Part shown: piece by piece, positions 1 to 6,477 of the stretch
How positions within the stretch are numbered: position 1 is the stretch's first letter
Layout of the letters: every line of letters begins with the position of its first letter
Assembly: GCA_945835085.1 (NCBI GenBank)
Contig: CAMAIG010000004.1
Span: 1 to 19,341, forward strand
From: an uncultured Ruminococcus sp.
GTDB lineage: Bacteria > Bacillota > Clostridia > Oscillospirales > Ruminococcaceae
Reading direction: 5' to 3'
DNA: 19,341 bases
Notes under the pieces: model-generated
Told to the model about the DNA's origin: nothing
Seen by the model: only the letters and a program-made list of their open reading frames with translations
Databases searched by the model: none
Made by a program: the position numbers and the translations under genes

Positions 1-750
1 GGTGTTGAGCATATTATCCATATAATCTGCGATAAACTCCGCTATGGGTGAGGTTATTGCAAAGATCATAAAAAATCCCAGTGCTACCTTCAGCTGGATA
101 TTTACCACCATTATCTGTATCTGGGGAACTGCCTTCATCAGCACTCCCACGCATATCTCCACTATAAGCTCCGCTGCCACTATGGGCATTGCAAGCTGTA
201 CCATCAGTGTGAAAATGTGGGTGAACATTTCCAGCATATGTATTCCTATTTCCCCGTTGATATATCCGCTGCACAAGGGGATCGCTTCAAAGGAATCCAC
301 AAATATTTTAACGAGAGTCAGGTGACCGTTTGCAACAAAGAAATACAGATACATGATAAAGCCCATATAGGAGCCGTACATTGACATCTGTATCTGCGAC
401 GCCGGGTCAAAGACCTTTGCCATGCCAAGTCCTGCCTGGGAGTCCATTATATCTCCCGCAACGTATATCATATAAATAAACACGTCGCACACATAGCCCA
501 GCACAAGACCTATGAACATCTCACGAATAAAGCACATGGCATAGGTGCCCATTGTGCTTCCCGTATCAACCTGTGTTATATTCATGGAAAGCGCCACGAT
601 ATATGTTATGAGCAGCGTCAGTCCTATTCTAACTCTTGCAGGTATATTTGATCGTGACAGTATGGGGTTGAAGGTGAATATCCCAAGTATACGCCCGAAT
701 ATCAGAAGCTTTACGTCCAGGCTGCCAAGCAGCGTGTCCCAGAAATCCAT
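1..750 (-). CDS. fliR: Flagellar export gate protein FliR, 3' end beyond window
   Basis: FliR is the single-copy subunit that completes the FliP5Q4R1 export gate. The visible 250 residues start MDFWDTLLGSLDVKLLIFGR and run in one open frame to position 1. They contain family features: RIGLTLLITYIVAL, IREMFIGLVLGYV, DIMDSQAGLGMA and DPASQ, followed by strongly hydrophobic helices to the edge. FliR is usually about 255-265 residues, so only the last few are missing. The ATG at 750 has GGAGG seven bases upstream and lies 16 bases after fliQ. flhB is expected next, outside the window. Confidence 0.95.
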   Translation of the reverse strand, partial: MDFWDTLLGSLDVKLLIFGRILGIFTFNPILSRSNIPARVRIGLTLLITYIVALSMNITQVDTGSTMGTYAMCFIREMFIGLVLGYVCDVFIYMIYVAGDIMDSQAGLGMAKVFDPASQIQMSMYGSYMGFIMYLYFFVANGHLTLVKIFVDSFEAIPLCSGYINGEIGIHMLEMFTHIFTLMVQLAMPIVAAELIVEICVGVLMKAVPQIQIMVVNIQLKVALGFFMIFAITSPIAEFIADYMDNMLNT

Positions 751-766
751 TCTTCTGCCTCCGCAC

Positions 767-1051
767 TCAGCTTATGACTGTCTGCGTGCTGACCGAATCT
801 ATCACATCAAATATTTCCGCTATGAAGGTATCGGTATTGGAGATCATAAATGACGCCATTCCGAAAAGCAGCAGAACTATCACAAGCGCCTTGGGAACAA
901 AGCTCAGTGTCTGCTCATGCACCTGGGTCGCTGCCTGTATTATGGCGATAACAAGTCCCACCAGCATACTGATTATCAGCATCGGCCCTGCAAGCTTAAA
1001 GGTAAGTATCATTGCGTCCTTGAACACCTGCAGCACTGTATCCTCTGTCAT
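767..1051 (-). CDS. fliQ: Flagellar export gate protein FliQ
   Basis: FliQ is a small gate subunit wrapping the outside of the FliP/FliR pore. The 94-residue protein is two membrane hairpin helices (about 15-40 and 50-76) joined by the family motif IQAATQVHEQTLSFVPKAL. Length is normal for the family. It starts at 1051 with a GAAGGAAG site and lies between fliP and fliR with 19- and 16-base gaps. The call is firm from sequence and order. Confidence 0.96.
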   Translation of the reverse strand: MTEDTVLQVFKDAMILTFKLAGPMLIISMLVGLVIAIIQAATQVHEQTLSFVPKALVIVLLLFGMASFMISNTDTFIAEIFDVIDSVSTQTVIS

Positions 1052-1070
1052 TTATCTCTCACTTCCTTCA

Positions 1071-2054
1071 CTATATATTGAAGCCGTTCACAAGTGAGCC
1101 TGCCAACAGCTGCCACCCGTCAACCAGCACGAACATCAGTATTTTAAAGGGCATTGCTACCGTTGAGGGCGGCATCATCATCATACCCATTGACATGAGT
1201 ATGGAGGAAACCACCATATCTATCACAAGAAATGGTATGAACAGCAGAAAGCCTATCTGAAAGCCTATCTTTATCTCACTGAGCATAAAGGCGGGGGCTG
1301 CTATCCTGAAGGGTATCTTTTCAACGAACTCCTCGTCCGTTTCCGCTTCATACTCGCTGCCGTCACCGTTTAAATTCAGAAAGAAGGTCATGGTTTCGTT
1401 GGACGTATTCTTTAGCATCCATTTTTTCAGGGGCACCGACGCCTCCTGTATCGCTTCTGTGGCTGTATACTCCCCGTTTTTATAGGGCACATATGCCACC
1501 TCGTTCATCTCGTCGATAACGGGGGACATTATAAACAGCGTTAAAAAAAGCGCAAGCCCTATCATAACCTGGTTCGGCGGCGTCTGCTGCACTCCCATGG
1601 CATTTCTCAGCAGGGAGAAGGATATGATGATCCTTGTAAAGCAGGTCATCATTATCAGTATGGACGGTGCAAGCGATATGATCGTCAGCAGGATAATAAG
1701 ATCCAGCGTATTGCTGTTTTTATTCAGATCCAGCATATCCAGTATGCTTTCCTCGGTCAGATCATCGTCATTTTCAGGTTCATTGTAGGGCAGGGTCGTT
1801 TCCGGCTCGGTTATTGACTGTGCGGGTATTGTGGTCTGTGCGGTTTCGGGCACAGTGGTGGTCACGTTTGATATCTCGGTTTCCATGGCTGTGGTTATTG
1901 TTGTTTGCGCAACAGTCCCGCTTTCCTCATCGGGATCTCCTGCCGCAAACGTAACTATCCCCGCTGCGCTCCACATAAACGCTGCTGCACACAGTCCTGC
2001 CATTGCAGCCTTTTTCAGGCGTCCTTTTATGCCGCCGCCTGATATTTTTTTCAT
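1071..2054 (-). CDS. fliP: Flagellar export gate pore protein FliP
   Basis: FliP pentamers form the core pore of the export gate inside the MS ring. The conserved body starts near residue 115 and shows SLAPSILIMMTCFTRI, SLLRNAMGVQQTPPNQV, GLALFLTLFIMSPVI and MMMMPPSTVAMPFKI, which is unmistakable. I chose the ATG at 2054 (327 residues) because AAAGGAG lies eight bases upstream; an ATG at 2072 overlapping the fliO stop would add six residues. The N terminus is unusual: a basic stretch, a hydrophobic signal peptide (about residues 15-38), then roughly 60 residues rich in Thr, Glu and Pro (40-98) before the first core helix. fliQ starts 19 bases after the stop. Confidence 0.96.
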   Translation of the reverse strand: MKKISGGGIKGRLKKAAMAGLCAAAFMWSAAGIVTFAAGDPDEESGTVAQTTITTAMETEISNVTTTVPETAQTTIPAQSITEPETTLPYNEPENDDDLTEESILDMLDLNKNSNTLDLIILLTIISLAPSILIMMTCFTRIIISFSLLRNAMGVQQTPPNQVMIGLALFLTLFIMSPVIDEMNEVAYVPYKNGEYTATEAIQEASVPLKKWMLKNTSNETMTFFLNLNGDGSEYEAETDEEFVEKIPFRIAAPAFMLSEIKIGFQIGFLLFIPFLVIDMVVSSILMSMGMMMMPPSTVAMPFKILMFVLVDGWQLLAGSLVNGFNI

Positions 2055-2062
2055 TGCTGCGG

Positions 2063-2069
2063 CTCCTTT
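2063..2069 (-). promoter_or_regulatory. Ribosome site that decides the fliP start
   Basis: AAAGGAG lies eight bases before the ATG at 2054, favouring it over the ATG at 2072 that overlaps the fliO stop. The longer open frame upstream runs through fliO and is not real fliP sequence. Confidence 0.7.
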
Positions 2070-2491
2070 CATTCTATGCCGTCTTCGCTGTTTTCCGAAG
2101 GGTCTTCTTCGGCTTTGCTGCTGCCGTATGGCTTCAGAAAATCTCTGCCAAGCTTTCCTGCATTGTATTTCAGGCACTCCGCAAAGGATTTGCCTGCCAT
2201 GCTGCGGTCCGGAGCTGTTCCGTTAATAAGCTGCTCCGCATCGCTGTCATCAAGCTCGCATATGAGATTTATCCCGCCGGGGGTCACTCCCAGCAGCAGA
2301 TATTTATTTCCGGCTTTTACAGCCATTATTGATTTATCCTGTCCCACGCCCATACTGGTGATTATCTTTATGCCTCCACGGCTTTGAGCGCCGGTTATGC
2401 GGTTGTTTATCCATTTCATGAGATAAAGCACCGCCAGCATAAGTGCTATCACGCCTATGAGCGCAAATACAACAGGCAGCATTTCGGTCAT
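2069..2491 (-). CDS. fliO: Flagellar export gate assembly protein FliO (FliZ-type)
   Basis: FliO is a small membrane protein that helps FliP pores assemble. The 140-residue product has one N-terminal membrane helix (about 4-26), then a cytoplasmic domain with the family pattern GGIKIITSMGVGQDKSIMAVKAGNKYLLLGVTPGGI (spanning 39-73). Its C-terminal tail is acidic and polar. The start at 2491 has GGAAGGA upstream. It lies between cheY and fliP as usual; this family is named FliZ in some Firmicutes. Its TGA overlaps an ATG at 2072 in the fliP frame, but the better fliP start is further on. Confidence 0.92.
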   Translation of the reverse strand: MTEMLPVVFALIGVIALMLAVLYLMKWINNRITGAQSRGGIKIITSMGVGQDKSIMAVKAGNKYLLLGVTPGGINLICELDDSDAEQLINGTAPDRSMAGKSFAECLKYNAGKLGRDFLKPYGSSKAEEDPSENSEDGIE

Positions 2492-2515
2492 TGCTTTTTC
2501 CTTCCGGCTATATTA

Positions 2516-2878
2516 TCAGCCGAGTACCTTCTGAACGGTGGCAAGGATCCTGTCGGGCTTGAAGGGCTTTACGATAAAGTCCAGAGCGCCCAGCTTTATT
2601 GCCTCTACTACCATGGTTTCCTGACCCATTGCTGAGCACATTACTACCTTTGCTCCGGGGTCGGAAGCCTTGATATCACGAAGCGCTTCTATTCCTGTCT
2701 TATTGGGCATTGTGATGTCCATGATAACAAGGTCGGGCTTTTCTACTGCATAGGTATTGCAGGCGATCTCTCCGTCGGCTGCTTCTATTATGTTTGTATA
2801 TCCGTTCTTTGTAAGAGTATCCTTGATCATCATTCTCATGAAAGCAGCGTCATCAACGAGCATTATCTTCTTGTCCAT
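2516..2878 (-). CDS. cheY: Chemotaxis response regulator CheY
   Basis: CheY is the single-domain receiver that carries the signal from CheA to the motor switch. The 120-residue protein has all receiver residues: D9/D10 in LVDD, phospho-acceptor D54 in LVIMDITMPN, S82 in VVMCSAMG (switch hydroxyl) and K104 in IVKPFKP. F101 sits at the position of E. coli Y106. There is no output domain. The AAGGAG ribosome site is in the last codons of fliY and the ATG at 2878 starts two bases after that stop, so it is made together with its own phosphatase. The gene matches the normal fliY-cheY-fliO order. Confidence 0.96.
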   Translation of the reverse strand: MDKKIMLVDDAAFMRMMIKDTLTKNGYTNIIEAADGEIACNTYAVEKPDLVIMDITMPNKTGIEALRDIKASDPGAKVVMCSAMGQETMVVEAIKLGALDFIVKPFKPDRILATVQKVLG

Positions 2879-2880
2879 AA

Positions 2881-4305
2881 TTAATTCTCCTTACCTAAAT
2901 TATCCAAAAATTTGGATTTTATTATTTCTGTTATTCTTACTGCAAAGTTATCGTCTATTACAACAACGTCGCCCTTGGCTATGAGATGTCCGTTTACGAT
3001 TACATCTACCGGAGCGCCTGCCTGCCGTTCAAGCTCGATTATGGTTCCCTGTGTGAAGTTCAGTATCTCCTTGACCTTTTTGGTTGCGGAGCCTATCTCT
3101 ACGGTCACATCAAGGGGTACTCCCATCAGCAGCTTCAGATTATCGTTCTGATCGGCATTCAGATCCTTGTTGTTATAGTTTTCAAAGTTCTGCAGCTGCA
3201 CTGCCTGGACATTTACCGCACTTCCTCTCTGGACAGGCTGCATTGGCGGCATATATCCATACTGAGGGGGCATATAGTAGCCTCCGTAGGGCGGCATTGC
3301 TCCGTTTGGCTGAGCCATCTGCTGCATCATGGGCTGCTGTGCTCCCATATCGGGCATCTGCTGCGATGCCATCTGCATAGCAGGCTGAGGTGCAGGATTT
3401 ACTGCGGGAGCAGGTGTTGGTGTGGGAGTCGGTGCCGGTGTTGGTGCAGGTGCAGGATTTGAAAACATTCCTGCGGCTCCGCTAAGAAGGGCGTTTATCT
3501 CCTCCTGACTGAGCGTTCCTCCCGATGAAGGGGCGGGACTCGGTGCAGGCTGAGGTGCCGGTGCAGGCTCCGAAGGGAACTTTGCGGCTCCGCTCAGCAG
3601 AGCATTTATCTCATCCTGACTGAGCGTTCCTCCCGATGAGGGAGCGGGGCTCGGTGCAGGCTGGGGTGCAGGTGCCTCTGCCGGCTCATTGAAGCTTGAC
3701 ATCATTTTCTGGGTTATGTCCTTTGCCAGGGGTATTGACATTACAGATATGAACTCAGAATTTATTACGTTGTCGATAGTCAGCTTGAATTTTATCACAC
3801 AGACATATTCATCCGGGTCTACTCCGAAGGGATTTCCTCCCGGGTCGTCGGAGTTATTAACTATTGCTTCCGGGGTGGATATGTCAATGGGTGTATTTAT
3901 CAGTTCTGCCAGAGCCGTTGCCGAAGCTCCCATCATCTGGTTCATTACCTCGCATACGGCTGAGATATTCATTTCATCAAATTCAAAGTCATCGGTGACC
4001 TCCAGAGGAAGTCCCATCAGCTGGTTTAGTATCAGCTGCACGTCGTCCTGCTTCAGGATAAGTACATTTTCTCCGCTTATTCCCTGTATGTACCTGATCC
4101 TTACCCGCACCGACGGCTCCAGCTCGGGATATACCAGAGTTCCTGCTCTTTCCACCGTTACCGTGGGCGTGGTTATCCACACCTTAGCATTGAGCATATT
4201 GGATACGGCAGTCGCTGCAGATCCCATGGTTATATTCATTACCTCGCCAATGGTATCCTTTTCAGATTCACCGAAGCTGTCAATTGTGATATTTTCGTCG
4301 CTCAT
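2881..4305 (-). CDS. fliY: Motor switch phosphatase FliY (CheC-like plus FliN domain)
   Basis: FliY combines a CheY-P phosphatase with the C-ring subunit FliN. The 474-residue product has two CheC-type active sites, each fitting D/S-x3-E-x2-N-x22-P: D17/E21/N24/P47 and S115/E119/N122/P145. A Pro/Ala/Gln/Met-rich linker (about 205-365) follows, then a FliN/SpoA domain (about 385-465) with GVPLDVTVEIG and the RQAGAPVDVIVNG segment. The usual N-terminal CheY-docking peptide is missing; instead LSQDEINALLSGAA (228-241) and LSQEEINALLSGAA (265-278) lie in tandem in the linker. The ATG at 4305 has GAGG upstream in the end of fliM, and cheY follows after two bases. In B. subtilis the FliY order is peptide, CheC, FliN. 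Confidence 0.95.
   Translation of the reverse strand: MSDENITIDSFGESEKDTIGEVMNITMGSAATAVSNMLNAKVWITTPTVTVERAGTLVYPELEPSVRVRIRYIQGISGENVLILKQDDVQLILNQLMGLPLEVTDDFEFDEMNISAVCEVMNQMMGASATALAELINTPIDISTPEAIVNNSDDPGGNPFGVDPDEYVCVIKFKLTIDNVINSEFISVMSIPLAKDITQKMMSSFNEPAEAPAPQPAPSPAPSSGGTLSQDEINALLSGAAKFPSEPAPAPQPAPSPAPSSGGTLSQEEINALLSGAAGMFSNPAPAPTPAPTPTPTPAPAVNPAPQPAMQMASQQMPDMGAQQPMMQQMAQPNGAMPPYGGYYMPPQYGYMPPMQPVQRGSAVNVQAVQLQNFENYNNKDLNADQNDNLKLLMGVPLDVTVEIGSATKKVKEILNFTQGTIIELERQAGAPVDVIVNGHLIAKGDVVVIDDNFAVRITEIIKSKFLDNLGKEN
3472..3675 (-). repeat. Tandem 111-bp duplication inside fliY
   Basis: Two adjacent copies start at about 3473 and 3584 and stay closely similar for roughly 90 bases. Each encodes one LSQ(D/E)EINALLSGAA peptide and the same type of Pro/Ala spacer (SPAPSSGG). 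The period is 37 codons, so the reading frame is kept. It is a real in-frame internal duplication and not just low-complexity drift, because the non-repetitive docking motif is copied too. Confidence 0.85.
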
Positions 4306-4309
4306 CGCG

Positions 4310-5317
4310 CTACCTCAATTCCTTATATATATTATCAATCTTAACAGCTTTTTTGTTATTGATAACACCAAGCTTTCCGTCATACCACACATTTCCGCCT
4401 ATTTTCAGCTCTATATTGCTGGTAATTGCCGTGTTAAGCGGTATAACGTCGTCCACCTGCAGCGTAAGGATATCATATAGATCAACCTTTGTATCGCATA
4501 GCACTGCACGGACATCAATATCTGACTCGCTGAGCGCTCCCAGAATTGCAGACCGCCTTTCCTGATCCTTCTTAGGCTCCTGCCGCTTGCTGGTTCGTGC
4601 CCATCGGTCACCGAATTTGCTCATTATGGATTCCAGATTCATTGCCGGAATACAGAATGACATTATGTTTTTTACATCCTTTATCTCGATCTCCAGTGTC
4701 ACGAGGATAATTACCTCGTCGGGAGGTATCGACTGCATTACTCGGGAGTTGGTTTCTGCTGCGGTCATTACAGGGTCAAGGTCTATATACTGTGACCATG
4801 GGCTTTTCAGCGACTGTGCCATCTTCTCCATTACGCCTGACATAAGCGTCATTTCGATCTCGGTAAAGTCCCTGTTTACCTCGCTGAATGCTCCGTTTCC
4901 TCCCATCAGCCTGTCTATCATGGTGAAGGTTATGGGGTTTGACAGCTGAAGTATGCAGTTTGTTTCAAGCACATCTTCATCGTGTATGCCCATATTTACC
5001 AGCGCCATCATTACATAATCGGGCAGAGCGTTATTGAACTCGTAATATCTCTGCTCCTCGGTCTGCATTACCTCCACCTTGCAGTAGAGCCTCATCAGTC
5101 CCGTAAGGTATGACGACAGAACTCTTGCGTAGTTCTCGAATATATTGTCGATTACCTTCAGCTGTTCCTTTGTGAACTTCTTCGGCGTCTTGAAATCGTA
5201 ATTCTTGATTTTCTTATCGCTGTTTTGCTCTTCGATTTCCTCAAAAGCCTTTGCGCCCTGGGTATTAAAGCTGTTGAGCAGTTCGTCTATCTGCTTTTGC
5301 GACAGAACATCAGCCAA
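4310..5317 (-). CDS. fliM: Flagellar motor switch protein FliM
   Basis: FliM is the C-ring subunit that receives CheY-P and passes the signal to FliG. The protein opens with the CheY-P docking peptide (LSQKQIDELLNS, near residues 5-16), then the FliM middle domain with MGGNGAF (about 138-144), and ends with a FliN-like SpoA domain (about 260-335). I chose TTG at 5317, giving 335 residues opening MADVLSQKQID like other FliM proteins, because AAGGTG sits six bases upstream. A GTG at 5326 is inside that ribosome site but would also give an open frame (338 residues). It starts 48 bases after motB ends, with no fliL between, and its stop is four bases before fliY. Confidence 0.95.
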   Translation of the reverse strand: MADVLSQKQIDELLNSFNTQGAKAFEEIEEQNSDKKIKNYDFKTPKKFTKEQLKVIDNIFENYARVLSSYLTGLMRLYCKVEVMQTEEQRYYEFNNALPDYVMMALVNMGIHDEDVLETNCILQLSNPITFTMIDRLMGGNGAFSEVNRDFTEIEMTLMSGVMEKMAQSLKSPWSQYIDLDPVMTAAETNSRVMQSIPPDEVIILVTLEIEIKDVKNIMSFCIPAMNLESIMSKFGDRWARTSKRQEPKKDQERRSAILGALSESDIDVRAVLCDTKVDLYDILTLQVDDVIPLNTAITSNIELKIGGNVWYDGKLGVINNKKAVKIDNIYKELR

Positions 5318-5323
5318 TCTGTT

Positions 5324-5329
5324 CACCTT
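5324..5329 (-). promoter_or_regulatory. Ribosome site that decides the fliM start
   Basis: AAGGTG lies six bases before the TTG at 5317. The GTG at 5326 is part of this site and so is a poor start. The TTG start gives MADVLSQ, the usual opening of FliM. Confidence 0.6.
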
Positions 5330-5365
5330 CTATCATAAAACGGATTAATCGTATAATTTTGTTTC

Positions 5366-6289
5366 TCAGCTCTCGCCTGCCGTATCGCTGTGATGCTCGT
5401 TCCGGATATAATCTGACTTGGAAACAAAGTTTCCGCTGTTTTCAGATACTTCCTTCTCAGGCTCTCCCTCCGCACTTACCGCTTCATCGCCGTCGGCATT
5501 GGAATATGCGGCGAAGCTCGGTCCGAACTCTTCCTTCAGCAGATCCATCATTACCTGAGGATCCTCCAGGTCTAAGTCGTTCCTGATGAATACTATCTCT
5601 ACTCGGCGGTTCTGGCGCTTGCCTTCCTCGGTGTCATTATCACTTACGGGACGGTAGCCTCCGTAGCCTGCTGCCGAGAATTTGCTGGGCTCACAGCAGT
5701 CAAGACTCAGCATAAAGTTGATAACTGCATTTGATCGTCCCGACGAAAGCTCCCACTCGTTTGCCTTTGAGCCTGCACTCTGGGCGGTATGTCCGTTGAC
5801 CTTTACCGCAAGCACGCTCTTATCTACGGCTCTTACGCCGTCGCAGATGACTTCAAGTATGTATTTTCCCTCGTCGAGCAGCTCAAAGGAATCTCCCTTG
5901 AAGAACACGTTATCACGGAATTTCATATATACGCCCGTGCTTGCCATCTCCACGGAAACACTTTCCTCAAGATTTGCACTTGTTATGGCTGTTTCAAGGT
6001 AGAGATAAAAATCCTCGAAGTCTATCTCCTCGGCATCTTCGTCCGCTCCCTGGTCAACATAGATCGCATTGGGGTCGTTATCGGGATTAGGCTCCTTATC
6101 GACCACCACGTTCTGCACCTCGCCCTTTCCGCCTGAAAACGCCTGGGCGATATACTGCCACTTTGCCTCGTCCATTGTGGACATGGAATACAGAAGTACA
6201 AAAAAGCACATCAGCAGGGTTATCATGTCGCCATAGGTATCCATCCAGTTAGCGCCGCCCACTTCCGCTTTCTTTCTTCGTGCTGCCAT
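5366..6289 (-). CDS. motB: Flagellar motor stator protein MotB
   Basis: MotB is the peptidoglycan-anchored stator subunit that carries the ion-binding aspartate. The 307-residue protein has a short basic N terminus, one membrane helix (about 22-38) with the essential Asp at D21 (DTYGDMITLL), a linker, and an OmpA-like peptidoglycan-binding domain. That domain spans about 128-237 with VNGHTAQ, ELSSGRSNAV, AAGYGGYRP and GKRQNRRVEI. After it comes an acidic Ser/Glu-rich tail of about 70 residues (238-307), longer than in the best-known MotB proteins. The FFVLLYSMS helix resembles sodium-type stators as well as MotB, so the coupling ion cannot be told. The ATG at 6289 has AAAGGAA, which lies in a possible hairpin. 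Confidence 0.96.
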   Translation of the reverse strand: MAARRKKAEVGGANWMDTYGDMITLLMCFFVLLYSMSTMDEAKWQYIAQAFSGGKGEVQNVVVDKEPNPDNDPNAIYVDQGADEDAEEIDFEDFYLYLETAITSANLEESVSVEMASTGVYMKFRDNVFFKGDSFELLDEGKYILEVICDGVRAVDKSVLAVKVNGHTAQSAGSKANEWELSSGRSNAVINFMLSLDCCEPSKFSAAGYGGYRPVSDNDTEEGKRQNRRVEIVFIRNDLDLEDPQVMMDLLKEEFGPSFAAYSNADGDEAVSAEGEPEKEVSENSGNFVSKSDYIRNEHHSDTAGES

Positions 6290-6295
6290 TTGATT

Positions 6296-6320
6296 CCTTT
6301 CCGAAAGGGTACAGTACCCT
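6296..6320 (-). promoter_or_regulatory. Two overlapping inverted repeats at the motB ribosome site
   Basis: AGGGTACAGTACCCT (6306-6320 on the plus strand) is a perfect 7-1-7 palindrome. CCTTTCCGAAAGG (6296-6308) is another near-palindrome that shares three bases with it and contains the AAAGGA ribosome site of motB in one arm. In the RNA the two hairpins cannot form fully at once. Either a protein-binding operator or a translation-controlling structure is possible. Confidence 0.5.
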
Positions 6321-6329
6321 ATCTAATTA

Positions 6330-6358
6330 ATTATAACATAAATAAATTGATTTTTCTA
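6330..6358 (-). promoter_or_regulatory. Candidate extended -10 promoter for motB and downstream genes
   Basis: On the minus strand a perfect TATAAT (6330-6335) is preceded by TGT, giving an extended -10, and 17 bases upstream by TAGAAA (6353-6358), a 4/6 match to TTGACA. The predicted start point is near 6323, about 34 bases before the motB ATG. It lies in the 188-base AT-rich gap between motA and motB, the largest gap in the block. Use of a housekeeping-type promoter here is inference. Confidence 0.55.
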
Positions 6359-6477
6359 CTGTAATTGTCTACATATTTCAAATTGAATGTTAAAATATTA
6401 CGGGTATTCTTTGTGGATTTTGTACAAACTTACCAAATAATGGTTTTTGCTTTATCCATAGTTCACAAGTACCCGAT

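Larger units (their letters stand above)
6290..6477 (-). other. AT-rich motA-motB intergenic region
   Basis: This 188-base gap has no supported gene. It is far richer in A and T than the genes around it. It holds the candidate motB promoter and hairpins described separately. GGGTAC/GTACCC-like words recur near 6306-6320 and 6469-6475, with GGGTA near 6400. A nine-codon frame MDKAKTIIW also lies here, with no clear ribosome site. No terminator is visible after motA. Confidence 0.6.

Noticed and set aside
2069..2177. Upstream extension of the fliP frame
   Set aside because: This part overlaps the end of fliO, is very rich in Arg/Gln and has no ribosome site. The ATG at 2054 has a strong one.
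3400..3470. Pro/Thr/Ala codon repeats in the fliY linker as a separate repeat element or CRISPR-like array
   Set aside because: These are simple in-frame codon repeats coding for a flexible linker; there are no spacers.
3689..4480. 263-codon plus-strand open frame
   Set aside because: It spans the fliY-fliM junction on the opposite strand. Both minus-strand genes are well supported, and the frame resembles no protein I know.
6388..6440. Plus-strand promoter-like words in the motA-motB gap
   Set aside because: Poor -35/-10 match and no plus-strand gene follows.
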